A DNA stretch of 64,000 nt, taken from the NCBI RefSeq assembly GCF_015277735.1, contig NZ_JADHDA010000002.1, positions 558,001 through 622,000 of the forward strand, read 5' to 3'. Source of the stretch: Psychrobacter sp. NG254. Lineage in GTDB: Bacteria; Pseudomonadota; Gammaproteobacteria; Pseudomonadales; Moraxellaceae. The notes beneath the pieces were generated by a model. The model searched no databases. It was not told the origin of the DNA and saw nothing but the letters and a program-made list of their open reading frames with translations. This document shows positions 9,818 to 20,777 of this stretch, in pieces (position 1 is the first letter of the stretch; every line of letters starts with the position of its first letter). The position numbers and the translations under genes are program-made.

Positions 9818-10285
9818 TTAATCTAGCGTGATTTTTGTCCCACTCTTCGTAAAGTTCATCACAAACTGACTTTTGAAGTTGCGTACATTATTCTCGTAAG
9901 TCAACAAGCTGCGCGTGAACTGATGATAGTCACTCATGTTTTTCGCATTGACCATAAGCATAAAATCAAAATCCCCTGATACTTCATAACAGCTCATGAT
10001 TCGTGATTGCGCGTCCATCAGGCGCTCAAACCGATGCTGCATTGAGGTATTAGAGCGCTCCATTTCTATCATCACCACTGCCGTCAGACCATAGCCCACT
10101 TTGTCAGGATTGACGATGGCTACTTGTTTGGTAATTACGTCATTATCTATTAGCGCCTGTATACGCCGCTGCGCCGTTGCAATAGATACATGCACTCGCT
10201 CTGCGACAGTTTTAAGCGGTAGGGTCGAATCATCTTGTAGCAAGTTCAAAATGGCTTTATCAATATTGTCTAAAGTATGGCTCAT
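9818..10285 (-). CDS. Lrp/AsnC-family transcriptional regulator
   Basis: At 155 residues it has the standard length for the family. Residues about 1-60 form the AsnC-type winged helix-turn-helix (LDNIDKAILNLLQDDSTLPL, then VAERVHVSIATAQRRIQALI). Residues about 65-150 form the RAM effector-binding domain, with EVSGDFDFMLMVNAKNMSDY. The RBS AAGGAAG is well placed. It is divergently transcribed from the EamA/RarD-type permease at 10527, a common regulator-exporter arrangement, so it may sense an amino acid and control that permease; this is inferred from layout. Confidence 0.93.
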   Translation of the reverse strand: MSHTLDNIDKAILNLLQDDSTLPLKTVAERVHVSIATAQRRIQALIDNDVITKQVAIVNPDKVGYGLTAVVMIEMERSNTSMQHRFERLMDAQSRIMSCYEVSGDFDFMLMVNAKNMSDYHQFTRSLLTYENNVRNFKSQFVMNFTKSGTKITLD

Positions 10286-10526
10286 GTCCCGACTTCCTTA
10301 ATAGTAGTAATCTTTTTATATTTTATAAATATTATCACTAAAAGCCCTAGTATAAGAAAATAATAATTTATAACGTACTTATTTGATAATTTTATTCATT
10401 AATATAGATATATAGAGATAATGTATCAAAGCACCCTAGTAAAATAGACTGTACCAATTAGAGTCGCTTCAAAATAAGAGCTACCGATTGGTTCTCTACC
10501 ATCTATTAATATCTACGGTGCTTATA

Positions 10527-11555
10527 ATGTCTATCTCGATGCTCTCCAATATCTTCACTAATACGCTAGCAACGACTGCTGCACGTTTGCCATTGCCTGC
10601 GATTTGGACGGCAGGTAACGCACAACAACGTACCCTGATATTAGGGGTGTCTTTTGCCATACTATCCAATGTGTTATTTGGCGTACTCTATGCGTATAGC
10701 AGTTTTTTAGCGCCACTATCAGGAACGCAAGTGTTTATTTGGCGGATGCTTGCGATGTGGGCAGCGTTGGTAGGATATCTGGTGGTAAGTGGACGTCTGG
10801 GGTTGCACATTGATAAACTAAAAGCGCTAAAGGGCGCGAAGCAATGGGCTTGGTTGCTACTACCTACGCCGATATTTCTCAGCCAGTTTTGGTTATTTAT
10901 GTGGGCACCAGTTAATGGTCAAGGTGTGCAAACCGCGATGGGTTATTTTTTATTCCCACTCATGATGGTGGTGTTTGGCTGTGTCCTCTTTGGCGAAAAA
11001 CTAAGCCGCCTGCAATGGTTGGCAGTGGCATTTGCCGCAGTAGGGGTGGGTAGCGAAATTGTGCGCACGCAAAGCGTATCATGGGCAACGCTATGGGTAT
11101 GTGGTACCTATCCTGTTTATTATATTTTACGCCGACTGCAAGGTATTGGTGCGGTAACTGGACTGTTGGTTGACTTAAGCATTTTTGCACCATTTGCCTT
11201 GGCTTACCTGTTCTTTTTTGCGCCCAGTAGTGTGGCTTTGGTAAGTGGTTCTGGCTTTTTTATCATGATGCTAGTAGGGCTGGGCATATTAAGTGTCTTG
11301 GCCATGAAAACCAACGTAGACGCCAGTCAAATGTTACCTGTGAATATGTATGGCATGATGAGTTATTTAGAGCCAGCACTCTTATTTGTATTGGCCATCA
11401 CCGTTTTGGGCAATCCGTTTGAGTCATCAATGATTTATAGCTACGGTCTGATTTGGTTAGGCATAGCGTGTCTGGTTGCGCATGGTATTAGGCAACTGCG
11501 TCAAGCCAATAGTCAGACAGCAACGTCTCTAGAGGAGCAAACCGATTGTCTATGA
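10527..11555 (+). CDS. RarD-like EamA-family permease
   Basis: The protein has 342 residues from ATG 10527; a TTG at 10488 is in frame but would add an unneeded stretch, and RBS support is weak for both. About ten membrane segments are visible. ILGVSFAILSNVLFGVLYAY, the region AMGYFLFPLMMVVFGCVLFGE and the spacing of helices match the RarD subgroup of the drug/metabolite transporter superfamily. Substrate unknown. It lies divergent from an Lrp-type regulator and ends at a strong bidirectional terminator. Confidence 0.85.
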   Translation: MSISMLSNIFTNTLATTAARLPLPAIWTAGNAQQRTLILGVSFAILSNVLFGVLYAYSSFLAPLSGTQVFIWRMLAMWAALVGYLVVSGRLGLHIDKLKALKGAKQWAWLLLPTPIFLSQFWLFMWAPVNGQGVQTAMGYFLFPLMMVVFGCVLFGEKLSRLQWLAVAFAAVGVGSEIVRTQSVSWATLWVCGTYPVYYILRRLQGIGAVTGLLVDLSIFAPFALAYLFFFAPSSVALVSGSGFFIMMLVGLGILSVLAMKTNVDASQMLPVNMYGMMSYLEPALLFVLAITVLGNPFESSMIYSYGLIWLGIACLVAHGIRQLRQANSQTATSLEEQTDCL

Positions 11556-11571
11556 GATGTCATAGACAATA

Positions 11572-11609
11572 AAAAAGGACGGCTCAATAAATATTGAGTC
11601 GTCCTTTTT
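11572..11609. terminator. bidirectional terminator between rarD-like gene and smpB
   Basis: A 17-base inverted repeat (11572-11588 and 11593-11609; one G-U pair) with a 4-base loop has A5 and T5 flanks, between convergent genes. Confidence 0.9.
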
Positions 11610-11653
11610 CGTATTAGATTAACATTGTCCCACTGTATAGCAGACTGACTCTA

Positions 11654-12130
11654 TTAATCTAAATGCTGCTTAAAGCCGCGTTGCTTATCACGTTCCCAAT
11701 CACGGTCTTTCAAGGTTTTACGTTTGTCATGCTGCTTTTTACCCAGTGCTAGGCCAATTTGGCATTTCACCAGTGAGTTTTTCCAGTAGCAAGACAATGG
11801 CACACAAGCATAGCCTTTTTGATTGATTGCGCCAGATAGCTTTTCGATTTCACGACGATTAAGCAGTAACTTACGGGTACGAATGCTGTCTGGGCTGACA
11901 TGCGTCGAGCTGGATAACAGCGGCTGAATGTGCGCACCAAACAAGAAAGCTTCGTTATTACGAAATATCACATAAGCTTCGGTAATCGTCATTTTACCCG
12001 CACGAATGGCTTTTACTTCCCAGCCTTGTAGGGCAAGACCTGCCTCAAATGACTCTTCAATAAAGTATTCGTGACGTGCCTTTTTATTGGCACAAATCTG
12101 ATTATCTGGTTTTTTTGATTTTTTTGACAT
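11654..12130 (-). CDS. smpB: SsrA-binding protein SmpB
   Basis: This 158-residue protein has the usual SmpB length. The beta-barrel core shows [20 protein letters not shown] and [12 protein letters not shown], and the basic C-terminal tail ends with [19 protein letters not shown]. SmpB binds tmRNA (SsrA) and takes it to stalled ribosomes for trans-translation. The RBS GGAGAA is seven bases before the ATG. The tmRNA gene is not in this window. Confidence 0.97.
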   Translation of the reverse strand: MSKKSKKPDNQICANKKARHEYFIEESFEAGLALQGWEVKAIRAGKMTITEAYVIFRNNEAFLFGAHIQPLLSSSTHVSPDSIRTRKLLLNRREIEKLSGAINQKGYACVPLSCYWKNSLVKCQIGLALGKKQHDKRKTLKDRDWERDKQRGFKQHLD

Positions 12131-12329
12131 AATTTCTCCATAAGAATCGCTAAAAGCGCAGCGTCCTTATCTAACTGATCCTACTGATTCCTCATCCTCA
12201 GCCAATCAATAACATGGTTTTTATCTAAACCATAAGCGGGATGAGTCGAACTGACTATTGTATCAAAGCCTTTGAGCAAAAGGTAAATCCGCTGTTAGGA
12301 CAAATGTAGCAGATAAGTATTAAGTTTGA

Positions 12330-12899
<570 letters not shown>

Positions 12900-12903
12900 A
12901 TAA

Positions 12904-13257
<354 letters not shown>

Positions 13258-13306
13258 TTTCAGCACAGGCAAGTGTTGATGTTTGATATGCATTAGGAAC
13301 TATAAA

Positions 13307-14623
13307 ATGACGACAGCTACTGCTCAATCGACTAGCGATTTTGATCATCAACACCTCTGGCATCCCTATGCTAGCTTGCCACCCACTTATCCAAATATCG
13401 TTATTGATCGTGCCGAAGGTATTTATATCATTACCGAAGACGGCACACGTCTGATCGATGGTATGTCGTCATGGTGGGCGAGCGTTCATGGCTATAACCA
13501 TCCTGTACTTAACGCCGCTATCACTGAACAATTGGGTAAAATGGCGCATGTGATGTTTGGTGGTTTGACCCATCAGCCTGCTATCGATTTGGGCAAAAAG
13601 CTGCTCTCTATTGTACCTGCTGGAATTGATGCGATTTTTTATGCGGACAGTGGCAGTATCGCAGTAGAAGTAGCATTGAAAATGGCGCTGCAATATCAAG
13701 TAGCTGCCAAGCTGCCAACCAAGCAGCAGTTTGCCTCTACGCATTCTGGTTATTACGGTGATACCTGGCATGCGATGAGTGTTTGTGATCCTATTAATGG
13801 TATGCATAGCCTGTATGGTAAGCAGTTACCAACGCAACACTTTGTCCCAGCACCACCGCTAGGGTTTGAGCGGGCTTTAACAGAACCTGATCGCGTTGCC
13901 CTCACAGCATTTTTTGATGAGCACAGCGATAAGCTGGCAGGTTTTATTATTGAGCCAATTATTCAGGGCGCAGGCGGCATGCGTTTTTATAGTCCTGAGT
14001 ATCTGCAACTGCTGCGTCAACTGTGTGATGAGCATGATGTGCTATTGATTGCTGACGAAATTGCTACTGGTTTTGGTCGTAGCGGTAAGTTATTTGCGTG
14101 TGAGCATGCAGCTATCAGCCCAGACATTATGACGATTGGAAAGGCGTTGACGGGCGGCTATATGACCTTTTCCGCAACGCTATGTACCCGAAAAATTGCC
14201 GATACTATTCATAATAGTGACTATCCGGCATTGATGCATGGCCCAACCTTTATGGGCAATCCACTGGCCTGTGCGGTTGCGTGTGCCTCGATTAATTTGA
14301 TTATGTCTTATGATATTGAAGCGCGTACTGCCAATATGCAACGCACGATGGAGCTGCAGCTAGCACCAGCCGCCTTATTAGAAGGTGTTGCTGAAGTACG
14401 TTGCTTGGGTGCAGTCGCCGTCATTGAATTACATGACACTGTTGATATGACCATTTTTCAGGCTTTGTTGATTGAGAATGGTATCTGGGTCAGACCATTT
14501 GGCAAATTAGTGTATATCATGCCACCTTATATTATCACCAGTACTGAGCTTGTGACTTTATGCCAATCGTTACTACATGTAGTGACAGTCTATCTGGCGC
14601 AAGCTTCGAATATTGAAGTTTAA
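13307..14623 (+). CDS. bioA: adenosylmethionine-8-amino-7-oxononanoate aminotransferase
   Basis: The 438-residue PLP enzyme transfers the amino group of S-adenosylmethionine to KAPA, giving DAPA, in biotin synthesis. Start ATG 13307 has AGGAAC upstream. Family marks are LWHPYAS at the N-terminus, SSWWASVHGYNHP, ADSGSIAVEVALKMALQY, the PLP-binding IADEIATGFGRSG and the Schiff-base lysine in TIGKALTGGY. It is followed 48 bases later by bioD, so the two probably form an operon. bioB, bioF and bioC are not in the window. Confidence 0.96.
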   Translation: MTTATAQSTSDFDHQHLWHPYASLPPTYPNIVIDRAEGIYIITEDGTRLIDGMSSWWASVHGYNHPVLNAAITEQLGKMAHVMFGGLTHQPAIDLGKKLLSIVPAGIDAIFYADSGSIAVEVALKMALQYQVAAKLPTKQQFASTHSGYYGDTWHAMSVCDPINGMHSLYGKQLPTQHFVPAPPLGFERALTEPDRVALTAFFDEHSDKLAGFIIEPIIQGAGGMRFYSPEYLQLLRQLCDEHDVLLIADEIATGFGRSGKLFACEHAAISPDIMTIGKALTGGYMTFSATLCTRKIADTIHNSDYPALMHGPTFMGNPLACAVACASINLIMSYDIEARTANMQRTMELQLAPAALLEGVAEVRCLGAVAVIELHDTVDMTIFQALLIENGIWVRPFGKLVYIMPPYIITSTELVTLCQSLLHVVTVYLAQASNIEV

Positions 14624-14671
14624 TAATAAAACCCTGTTTTATATGCCAGTCAATTTTTTATAAGGTGAGCT

Positions 14672-15409
14672 ATGAGTGTGTTATTTGTCTCAGGTATCGA
14701 TACCGATATCGGTAAAACCTATGCTACTGGGCTGCTTGCCAAAGCGCTTATGCAGCAAGGTGTAAGAGTCATCACTCAAAAGTTGGTGCAAACTGGCATC
14801 AGTATTGATCCAAGTACTGGCGAGATGGGGATTGCTGAAGATATCATTATGCATCGTCAACTAATGGACATTCCACTACAGCGATGTGACCTTGATTTTA
14901 CCACTTGCGCTCATCGCTATGAGAAGCCTGCATCACCGCACTTAGCCACTCGATTATCGGGGGAAGTATTAGATCCTGAACTGATTACTAATGCCACCAA
15001 ACGATTGCAAGCTAAGTACGACTTGGTATTACTAGAAGGTGCTGGTGGATTACTGGTACCAATAACGGAGCAGTTATTAATTTTAGATTATATTGCTATT
15101 CAAGGTTATCCAATTGTTTTGGTCACTTCTGGTCGTTTAGGTAGTATCAATCATACTTTGCTCAGTCTAGAGGCAATATCGTCGCGCGGATTGCAGGTTC
15201 ATAGTGTGATTTATAATCATATCCACGATAATACTGCTCAGACAGATGAAGAGATAGCCACTAGTACAATAAAATTTTTGCAAAGCTATCTCAAAAGCAA
15301 CTATCCAAAGACACATTGGCTACAGCTACCCAGTTTGAAAAATACAATATATGCCACTGATAATCTGTTAAAAGATCGCCATTTAAGCTTACCAATAGAC
15401 TTTATTTAA
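14672..15409 (+). CDS. bioD: dethiobiotin synthetase
   Basis: The 245-residue ATP-dependent enzyme closes the ureido ring of dethiobiotin from DAPA and CO2. The P-loop is GIDTDIGKTYATGLLAKAL, the substrate segment RYEKPASPHLA is conserved, and LLEGAGGLLVPIT matches the family's second ATP/Mg site. The RBS is AAGGTG, seven bases before the ATG. It follows bioA directly and is the last gene before rnpB. The C-terminal 40 residues are more AT-rich and less conserved in look. Confidence 0.95.
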   Translation: MSVLFVSGIDTDIGKTYATGLLAKALMQQGVRVITQKLVQTGISIDPSTGEMGIAEDIIMHRQLMDIPLQRCDLDFTTCAHRYEKPASPHLATRLSGEVLDPELITNATKRLQAKYDLVLLEGAGGLLVPITEQLLILDYIAIQGYPIVLVTSGRLGSINHTLLSLEAISSRGLQVHSVIYNHIHDNTAQTDEEIATSTIKFLQSYLKSNYPKTHWLQLPSLKNTIYATDNLLKDRHLSLPIDFI

Positions 15410-15447
15410 CCTATTTGTGCTGATGCTAAAAATAAATCCAAAAGACG

Positions 15448-15476
15448 TTCGCACTCTGCCATAAGTTTGTTATACT
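15448..15476 (+). promoter_or_regulatory. probable sigma-70 promoter of rnpB
   Basis: TTCGCA (15448-15453), a 17-base spacer and TATACT (15471-15476) end just before the predicted RNA start. Confidence 0.6.
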
Positions 15477-15479
15477 AGC

Positions 15480-15871
<392 letters not shown>

Positions 15872-15964
15872 AATGGCCTAATGTGTATTAGAAGTAAAAC
15901 TATTTTTTAATAGCGATATTTTTAATATTAGGTCAAGTTTTTTGGAAAAAGTGCTTATTAGGGG

Positions 15965-15993
15965 TTGACGATAGTCATCTGCTTAGGCATAAT
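15965..15993 (+). promoter_or_regulatory. sigma-70 promoter of the tRNA gene
   Basis: TTGACG (15965-15970), a 17-base spacer and CATAAT (15988-15993) place the start site near 16000, eight bases before the mature tRNA end. Confidence 0.8.
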
Positions 15994-16007
15994 AGCCAAC
16001 CTAAAAT

Positions 16008-16084
16008 GGCGATGTAGCTCAGCTGGTTAGAGCGCATGACTCATAATCGTGAGGTCAAGAGTTCAAGTCTCTTCATCGCCACCA
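16008..16084 (+). tRNA. tRNA-Met (CAU anticodon, elongator)
   Basis: This is a 77-base gene with encoded CCA. The acceptor stem GGCGATG pairs with CATCGCC, the anticodon stem CATGA pairs with TCGTG around loop CTCATAA, and the T loop is TTCAAGT. A CAU anticodon can be elongator Met, initiator Met or lysidine-modified Ile2. The first acceptor pair is a normal G-C, so it is not an initiator. The A-U pair at position 5 resembles tRNA-Met rather than the C-G pairs TilS prefers in Ile2, so elongator Met is favoured. Confidence 0.85.
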
Positions 16085-16112
16085 TTTATAGATACTTTAA
16101 TTAGTATCAACT

Positions 16113-16144
16113 AAAAAACCAATCTATCGAGATTGGTTTTTTTT
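16113..16144 (+). terminator. terminator of the tRNA gene
   Basis: Stem AAAAAACCAATCT / AGATTGGTTTTTT around the 4-base loop at 16126-16129 ends in eight T. Confidence 0.9.
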
Positions 16145-16301
16145 CGCCTAAAAATTGACTCAATGATAAACAAATTGCAGCAATTACTTACACATTTCTT
16201 ACTAAATCATAGCCTTATCTGTTTAGCTACAGATTAATTCTTGTAACTTATGTCGCGCTTACTTATCATAGGGGCTGTTTTCGGTAAAGTCCTGTAACGC
16301 C

Positions 16302-17114
16302 ATGTCTGTTCAACTACCTCCTTATCGTCCTATCAAGCACCGCAGTGGCCTAAAAGTCATGGGTGCCGCCTTTCATGCACTGCTTATGCGTGAACTACAG
16401 ACTCGCTTTGGCGGTTACCGTTTGGGCTATCTTTGGGCACCGCTAGAAATTATATTCCAAATGCTTATATTTCTAGTGATTTTCGGAGTGATTATTGAGC
16501 GTGCATTGCCAGGAATGAGTTTTCCATTATTTCTAGTTGCAGGAATGGTCCCTTTCAGAATGTTCCAAACTATTGCAACTAGATCATTAGGGGCAGTAGA
16601 AGCCAATCAAGGGCTTTTAATGTATCGTTCAATTAAACACATTGACGTCATTATTGCTAGATCAGCTTTAGAACTGATTATTTATTTCATAACATTTATT
16701 ATATTGCTGATTGGGCTGGCTTTTTTTAACGATTATGCTAGTTTAGAGAATTTTCATATCGTATTATTTTGCTGGATAACGCTTTTTATGTTCAGCTTCG
16801 GTGTCGCGTTGATTATGATGATTATTGGTTATTATGGTGGCGAAATCAATAAGGTAATTTCGATACTTTTTACTATATTGTATTTTACGTCAGGCATCAT
16901 TTATCCTATTCATGTTATTCCAGAACCATATTTCAGCTATTTACTTTATAATCCTTTTATTCATAATATCGAGCTGATAAGACACGCTTTGGCACCTAAT
17001 TATCCTGCCTACCATATTGATATGAGTTACTTTTTAAAATGGACCATTGCAGTAAATTTCTTGGGTTTATTGATGTACAAAGCAGTAGAGAGAGATTTAA
17101 TACGTTCCAAATAA
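16302..17114 (+). CDS. kpsM: capsule polysaccharide ABC exporter, permease (KpsM/CtrC type)
   Basis: The 270-residue inner-membrane subunit has six membrane segments of the ABC-2 permease type. The amphipathic N-terminal LLMRELQTRFGGYRLGYLWA is the hallmark of KpsM/CtrC/BexB proteins. With KpsT it moves lipid-linked group 2 capsule polysaccharide across the inner membrane. kpsT follows 40 bases on, then kpsE, kpsD, kpsC and kpsS in the same direction. The second half is clearly more AT-rich than kpsT and kpsE. RBS support for the ATG is weak. Confidence 0.94.
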   Translation: MSVQLPPYRPIKHRSGLKVMGAAFHALLMRELQTRFGGYRLGYLWAPLEIIFQMLIFLVIFGVIIERALPGMSFPLFLVAGMVPFRMFQTIATRSLGAVEANQGLLMYRSIKHIDVIIARSALELIIYFITFIILLIGLAFFNDYASLENFHIVLFCWITLFMFSFGVALIMMIIGYYGGEINKVISILFTILYFTSGIIYPIHVIPEPYFSYLLYNPFIHNIELIRHALAPNYPAYHIDMSYFLKWTIAVNFLGLLMYKAVERDLIRSK

Positions 17115-17154
17115 ATCATCAAGCGTAATATCAGTTTTAACTTAGGACAATCAA

Positions 17155-17826
17155 ATGATTGAAATTAGAAATGTTTCTAAGTCATTTATGACCAAACAAG
17201 GTCGACATTACTTATTCAAAGATTTGAATTTGACCATTGGTGACAAGCAAAGTGTGGGTTTGTTAGGGCGTAATGGAGCGGGTAAATCTACCCTGTTACG
17301 TATTATATGTGGACTTGATAAGCCCGATAGCGGAGAGATTCTCACTAATTCGACTATTTCTTGGCCGGTAGGCGTTGCAGGTGGTTTTCAGGGCAGTTTG
17401 ACCGGACGTCAAAACGTACGTTTTGTTTGCCGCCTTTATTCTAGTGGTCCTTACATCGACGAGAAAATTCGTTTTGTCGAAGAGTTCGCTGATATTGGTA
17501 ATTATTTTGATATGCCAGTGAAAAGCTACTCATCAGGTATGAAAGCGCGATTAACCTTTGGGTTAAGTTTGGCTTTTGATTTTGATTATTATATGCTTGA
17601 TGAAGCGGGTGCCGTTGGGGACGCGGCTTTTCGTAAACGTAGTGAAGAGATTCTAGCCGCCCGGCGTGCACAAGCAGGGTTTCTAATCGTGTCGCATAAT
17701 ATTGGTGATATCAAAAGAAACTGTGATATTGGTATTGTATTAATGGATCAAACAGCACACGTCTTTGACGATACAACAGAAGCGATTGAGGTTTATGAAA
17801 AGCATATCCACAAAGCAAAAAAGTAA
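17155..17826 (+). CDS. kpsT: capsule polysaccharide ABC exporter, ATPase (KpsT/CtrD type)
   Basis: The 223-residue ATPase has Walker A GLLGRNGAGKSTLL at about residue 37, the signature YSSGMKARLTFGLSLA, Walker B YYMLDEAGAVGD and the switch region IVSHNI. The atypical Walker B with AGAVGD is usual in KpsT/CtrD/Wzt-type capsule ATPases. It powers KpsM. Its last 32 bases overlap the kpsE reading frame, which implies translational coupling. Confidence 0.95.
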   Translation: MIEIRNVSKSFMTKQGRHYLFKDLNLTIGDKQSVGLLGRNGAGKSTLLRIICGLDKPDSGEILTNSTISWPVGVAGGFQGSLTGRQNVRFVCRLYSSGPYIDEKIRFVEEFADIGNYFDMPVKSYSSGMKARLTFGLSLAFDFDYYMLDEAGAVGDAAFRKRSEEILAARRAQAGFLIVSHNIGDIKRNCDIGIVLMDQTAHVFDDTTEAIEVYEKHIHKAKK

Positions 17827-18910
17827 GATAATTAACTTCTCGCTGTTTATCGGCTTGGTGCTCATTCCTTGGGCGCTCGTTATCTTTTACGTCATGACAT
17901 TGGCTCACCCACGCTTTATCTCGACTGCTGATGTGGTGGTGAAGCAAGTCAGTGATGCAAGCGTACCTTCTGGTGGCGGGCTATCGGCGCTACTAGGTGT
18001 CAATAGTACCAGTAAAGAAGACGCCACCTATTTGACGGAATATATTCTTTCAAATGACATGGTAAAGCGCCTCGATAGTAAATTTAAATTTCGTGATGCC
18101 TATTATGTCGATGGTTCAGACCCTATCTATGAAATCGCTCCTGATGCGACGCAAGAAGATCTACTTGAGTACTTCAAAAAACGTGTTCATATTGATCTTG
18201 ATGAACAAAGTTATGTGCTGTCAGTCTCAACCGAAGGTTTTGATTCAAAGTACGCGTTTGAGCTGAACAAAGCCATCTTAGGTGAGTCTGAGCGTTTTGT
18301 GAACCGCATTTCACAAGAAGTGGCACGTGATCAATTGGCGTTCGCAGAAACTCAGTTAGATGAGTCACAAGAGCGTTTAAACGATGCCAAAGAGCAGTTA
18401 CTAAACTATCAAAACGACAATGAGATTTATGATCCACAAGCCAATGCTCAGATCGTCAATCAATTGATTGGCAGCTTGCAGGCACAGTTGAGCTCACTAC
18501 GTACCGAAGAGCGTCAATTGCTCAGTTATCTGAATCCAGATGCGCCGCAAGTGGTGTCGCTCAGAAGCCAAATAAAAGCAGTCGAAGAGCAAATCACGCA
18601 AGAGCAAACCAAACTAACGTCACCAAATACTACCAAATTAAACCGCCAAGCGGTACAGTTTGAAACCATCAAGGCGGATGTTGATTTTGCCACTGAGCTA
18701 TATAAGCTGTCTTTGTCATCGCTTGAAAAGTCACGATTGGAAGCCTTTAAGAAAATGAAGAACTTGATTGTGATCTCAACCCCATATGAGGCTGAAGATG
18801 CAACCTATCCTCGTCAAGCATATCTTATTTGGACATCATTGGCACTGCTGTTGATGCTATACGGTTTTGTGCGCCTCGTGATGGCAGTAGTCCGTGATCA
18901 CCGCAGCTAG
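17795..18910 (+). CDS. kpsE: capsule export inner-membrane/periplasmic adaptor (KpsE/CtrB type)
   Basis: Start ATG 17795 (371 residues) has GAGG just upstream and lies inside kpsT; an earlier in-frame start at 17765 lacks such support. One membrane segment lies near the N-terminus (about residues 10-35) and one near the C-terminus (about 340-362), with a long periplasmic part between, including a helical region about 170-290 rich in Gln/Glu that should form a coiled coil. This is the polysaccharide co-polymerase-3 layout of KpsE/CtrB/BexC, which links the ABC exporter to the outer-membrane channel. Confidence 0.93.
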   Translation: MKSISTKQKSKIINFSLFIGLVLIPWALVIFYVMTLAHPRFISTADVVVKQVSDASVPSGGGLSALLGVNSTSKEDATYLTEYILSNDMVKRLDSKFKFRDAYYVDGSDPIYEIAPDATQEDLLEYFKKRVHIDLDEQSYVLSVSTEGFDSKYAFELNKAILGESERFVNRISQEVARDQLAFAETQLDESQERLNDAKEQLLNYQNDNEIYDPQANAQIVNQLIGSLQAQLSSLRTEERQLLSYLNPDAPQVVSLRSQIKAVEEQITQEQTKLTSPNTTKLNRQAVQFETIKADVDFATELYKLSLSSLEKSRLEAFKKMKNLIVISTPYEAEDATYPRQAYLIWTSLALLLMLYGFVRLVMAVVRDHRS

Positions 18911-18980
18911 ATTTGATCAAGCCAGTTTCGACAAACCAGACATCAGTAATGATCGATAGATCAGTAAAGGAATATAACGC

Positions 18981-20753
18981 ATGAATACGAAACCACGCTC
19001 TATCGTGATAATGATAAGTTTGGCCATGGCTACGATTAGTATGTCTGCTGTAGCAGCGACCAGTTATGCCGATCAAATATCAGGTTCGGGTTTTGGCACT
19101 AGCAGCAATAATATGAGTCAAGACCAGAACCGCAGCAATATCAATGTATCAACGCAAGCGTTTGCAGGCGGCGTACCCGGACAGGCAACCACACAAGAGG
19201 CCGTCAATGCAGCCAGCCTTCCGAGTCAGTCAGTCATTAACACCACGCGTCCTTACCAAGACATCAACACTCAGGATATGATGTTTGGTGAGCAGCTATT
19301 TCGAGGGGCATTTTCAACGACGTCAGGCTCTACCTTTAATGATGGTTATGTGATTAATCCTGGCGACAACGTTCAGGTCAGAATGTGGGGTGCCTATCAG
19401 TACGCTGCGACGATGACGGTTGATCCGCAAGGCAATATTTTCTTGCCAAACGTGGGCCCAGTACGTATCTCTGGTGTCCAAAACGGCAATCTACAAAACG
19501 TTGTCAAAAGCGCGGTCAATCGTATCTATCGCTCAAACGTTGGTGTCTATGCGTCACTAGAGCAGGCGCAACCAGTGAAAGTATTTGTCACAGGCTTTGT
19601 CAAACAGCCTGGTTACTATGGCGGTTTGGCTGCTGATTCTGTATTGTCTTATTTGGACCGTGCAGGCGGCGTTGACCCAACACGCGGTAGTTATATCGAC
19701 ATTCAAATCAAGCGTAACGGTCAAATGCTACAGCAGGTCAATCTTTATGATTTTCTATTAGCGGGTAAGTTGCAGGCATTCTCGTTTCGTGATGGTGATG
19801 TGATTACGGTCGCACCGCAAAAGAAAACGTTTGAAGTAGGCGGAGAAGTTCAAAACGAATATACCTTTGAATTTGACGTGAACGATTTGACCATTGGTGA
19901 CGTATTACAAGTCGCCAGCCCTGCGGCAAATGCAACTAACGTGAGTATTACACGCAGTGCAGGACGCGCACAAACAGCAGAATATTATTCACTCACTGAA
20001 GCACGAAACGTTCCTGTCTATAATGGTGATCAGATGGTTGTGACCTCAGATCGATATGCGGGCACCATCGCCGTACAAGTCAAAGGTGCGCACACAGGTA
20101 ATGGCGCAATGGTGGTGCCATATGGTGCGCGCCTTAAAGACATCGTTCCACAGCTGCAACCAAGTCCACTGGCAAAATTGACGCATTTGACCATTTATCG
20201 TCAGTCCGTTGCTGAACAACAAAAACGTATGATTAATGAGTCGCTTGATCGCCTAGAAGAGTTAACACTTGCTACGCAGTCAACCACACGTGAGGAAGCC
20301 GCGCTACGTCAGGATGATGCTGCTCTGGTTAAAGAGTTTGTGGCTAAAGCACGTAAAGTGCAGACCGATGGCCAAATCGTCGTCGTACCAAATTCTTGGC
20401 AAGATATTATCTTACAACAAGGTGATATCATTGAAATACCAGCGCAAACCTCTGTTATTACTGTCAATGGTCAAGTACGCGCACAAGGTGCGTTGACATT
20501 CAACCCAGATTATACGGTGGGTGATTATGTTGCCAATTCTGGTGGTTTCTCTGACAACGCAGATGTCAAAGATATCCTGATTATTCATCAAAATGGTGCC
20601 AGCCAAGTGGTTAATACCGCTTACCGTATCCAGCAAGGTGATGAGATCATGATACTGCCAAAAGTCAAAACCAAGCGTGTAGAGATTGCTCGTGGTTTGT
20701 CTCAGATTGTGTATCAGTTAGCCATCGCTGCCAAAGTAGTGCTAGATTTATAA
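18981..20753 (+). CDS. kpsD: polysaccharide export protein with SLBB domains (KpsD type)
   Basis: The 590-residue protein has a cleavable signal peptide (MNTKPRSIVIMISLAMATI, cut after about SAVAA). The polysaccharide-export motif INPGDNVQVRMWGAYQYAAT starts near residue 120 and is followed by DPQGNIFLPNVGPV and several SLBB-type units (VFVTGFVKQPGYYGG, FEVGGEVQNEYTFEF, ITVNGQVRAQGALTF). There is no lipobox, which fits the KpsD branch rather than lipoprotein Wza. It should form the periplasmic/outer-membrane part of the capsule exporter. RBS AAAGGAA is well placed. A large hairpin follows it. Confidence 0.92.
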   Translation: MNTKPRSIVIMISLAMATISMSAVAATSYADQISGSGFGTSSNNMSQDQNRSNINVSTQAFAGGVPGQATTQEAVNAASLPSQSVINTTRPYQDINTQDMMFGEQLFRGAFSTTSGSTFNDGYVINPGDNVQVRMWGAYQYAATMTVDPQGNIFLPNVGPVRISGVQNGNLQNVVKSAVNRIYRSNVGVYASLEQAQPVKVFVTGFVKQPGYYGGLAADSVLSYLDRAGGVDPTRGSYIDIQIKRNGQMLQQVNLYDFLLAGKLQAFSFRDGDVITVAPQKKTFEVGGEVQNEYTFEFDVNDLTIGDVLQVASPAANATNVSITRSAGRAQTAEYYSLTEARNVPVYNGDQMVVTSDRYAGTIAVQVKGAHTGNGAMVVPYGARLKDIVPQLQPSPLAKLTHLTIYRQSVAEQQKRMINESLDRLEELTLATQSTTREEAALRQDDAALVKEFVAKARKVQTDGQIVVVPNSWQDIILQQGDIIEIPAQTSVITVNGQVRAQGALTFNPDYTVGDYVANSGGFSDNADVKDILIIHQNGASQVVNTAYRIQQGDEIMILPKVKTKRVEIARGLSQIVYQLAIAAKVVLDL

Positions 20754-20777
20754 GCATTGATTAGCCGAGATAAAAGA

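Noticed and set aside
16008-16084. tRNA read as lysidine tRNA-Ile2 or initiator tRNA
   Set aside because: The first acceptor pair is matched, unlike initiators, and the A-U pair at position 5 is Met-like rather than Ile2-like. Ile2 is not fully excluded.
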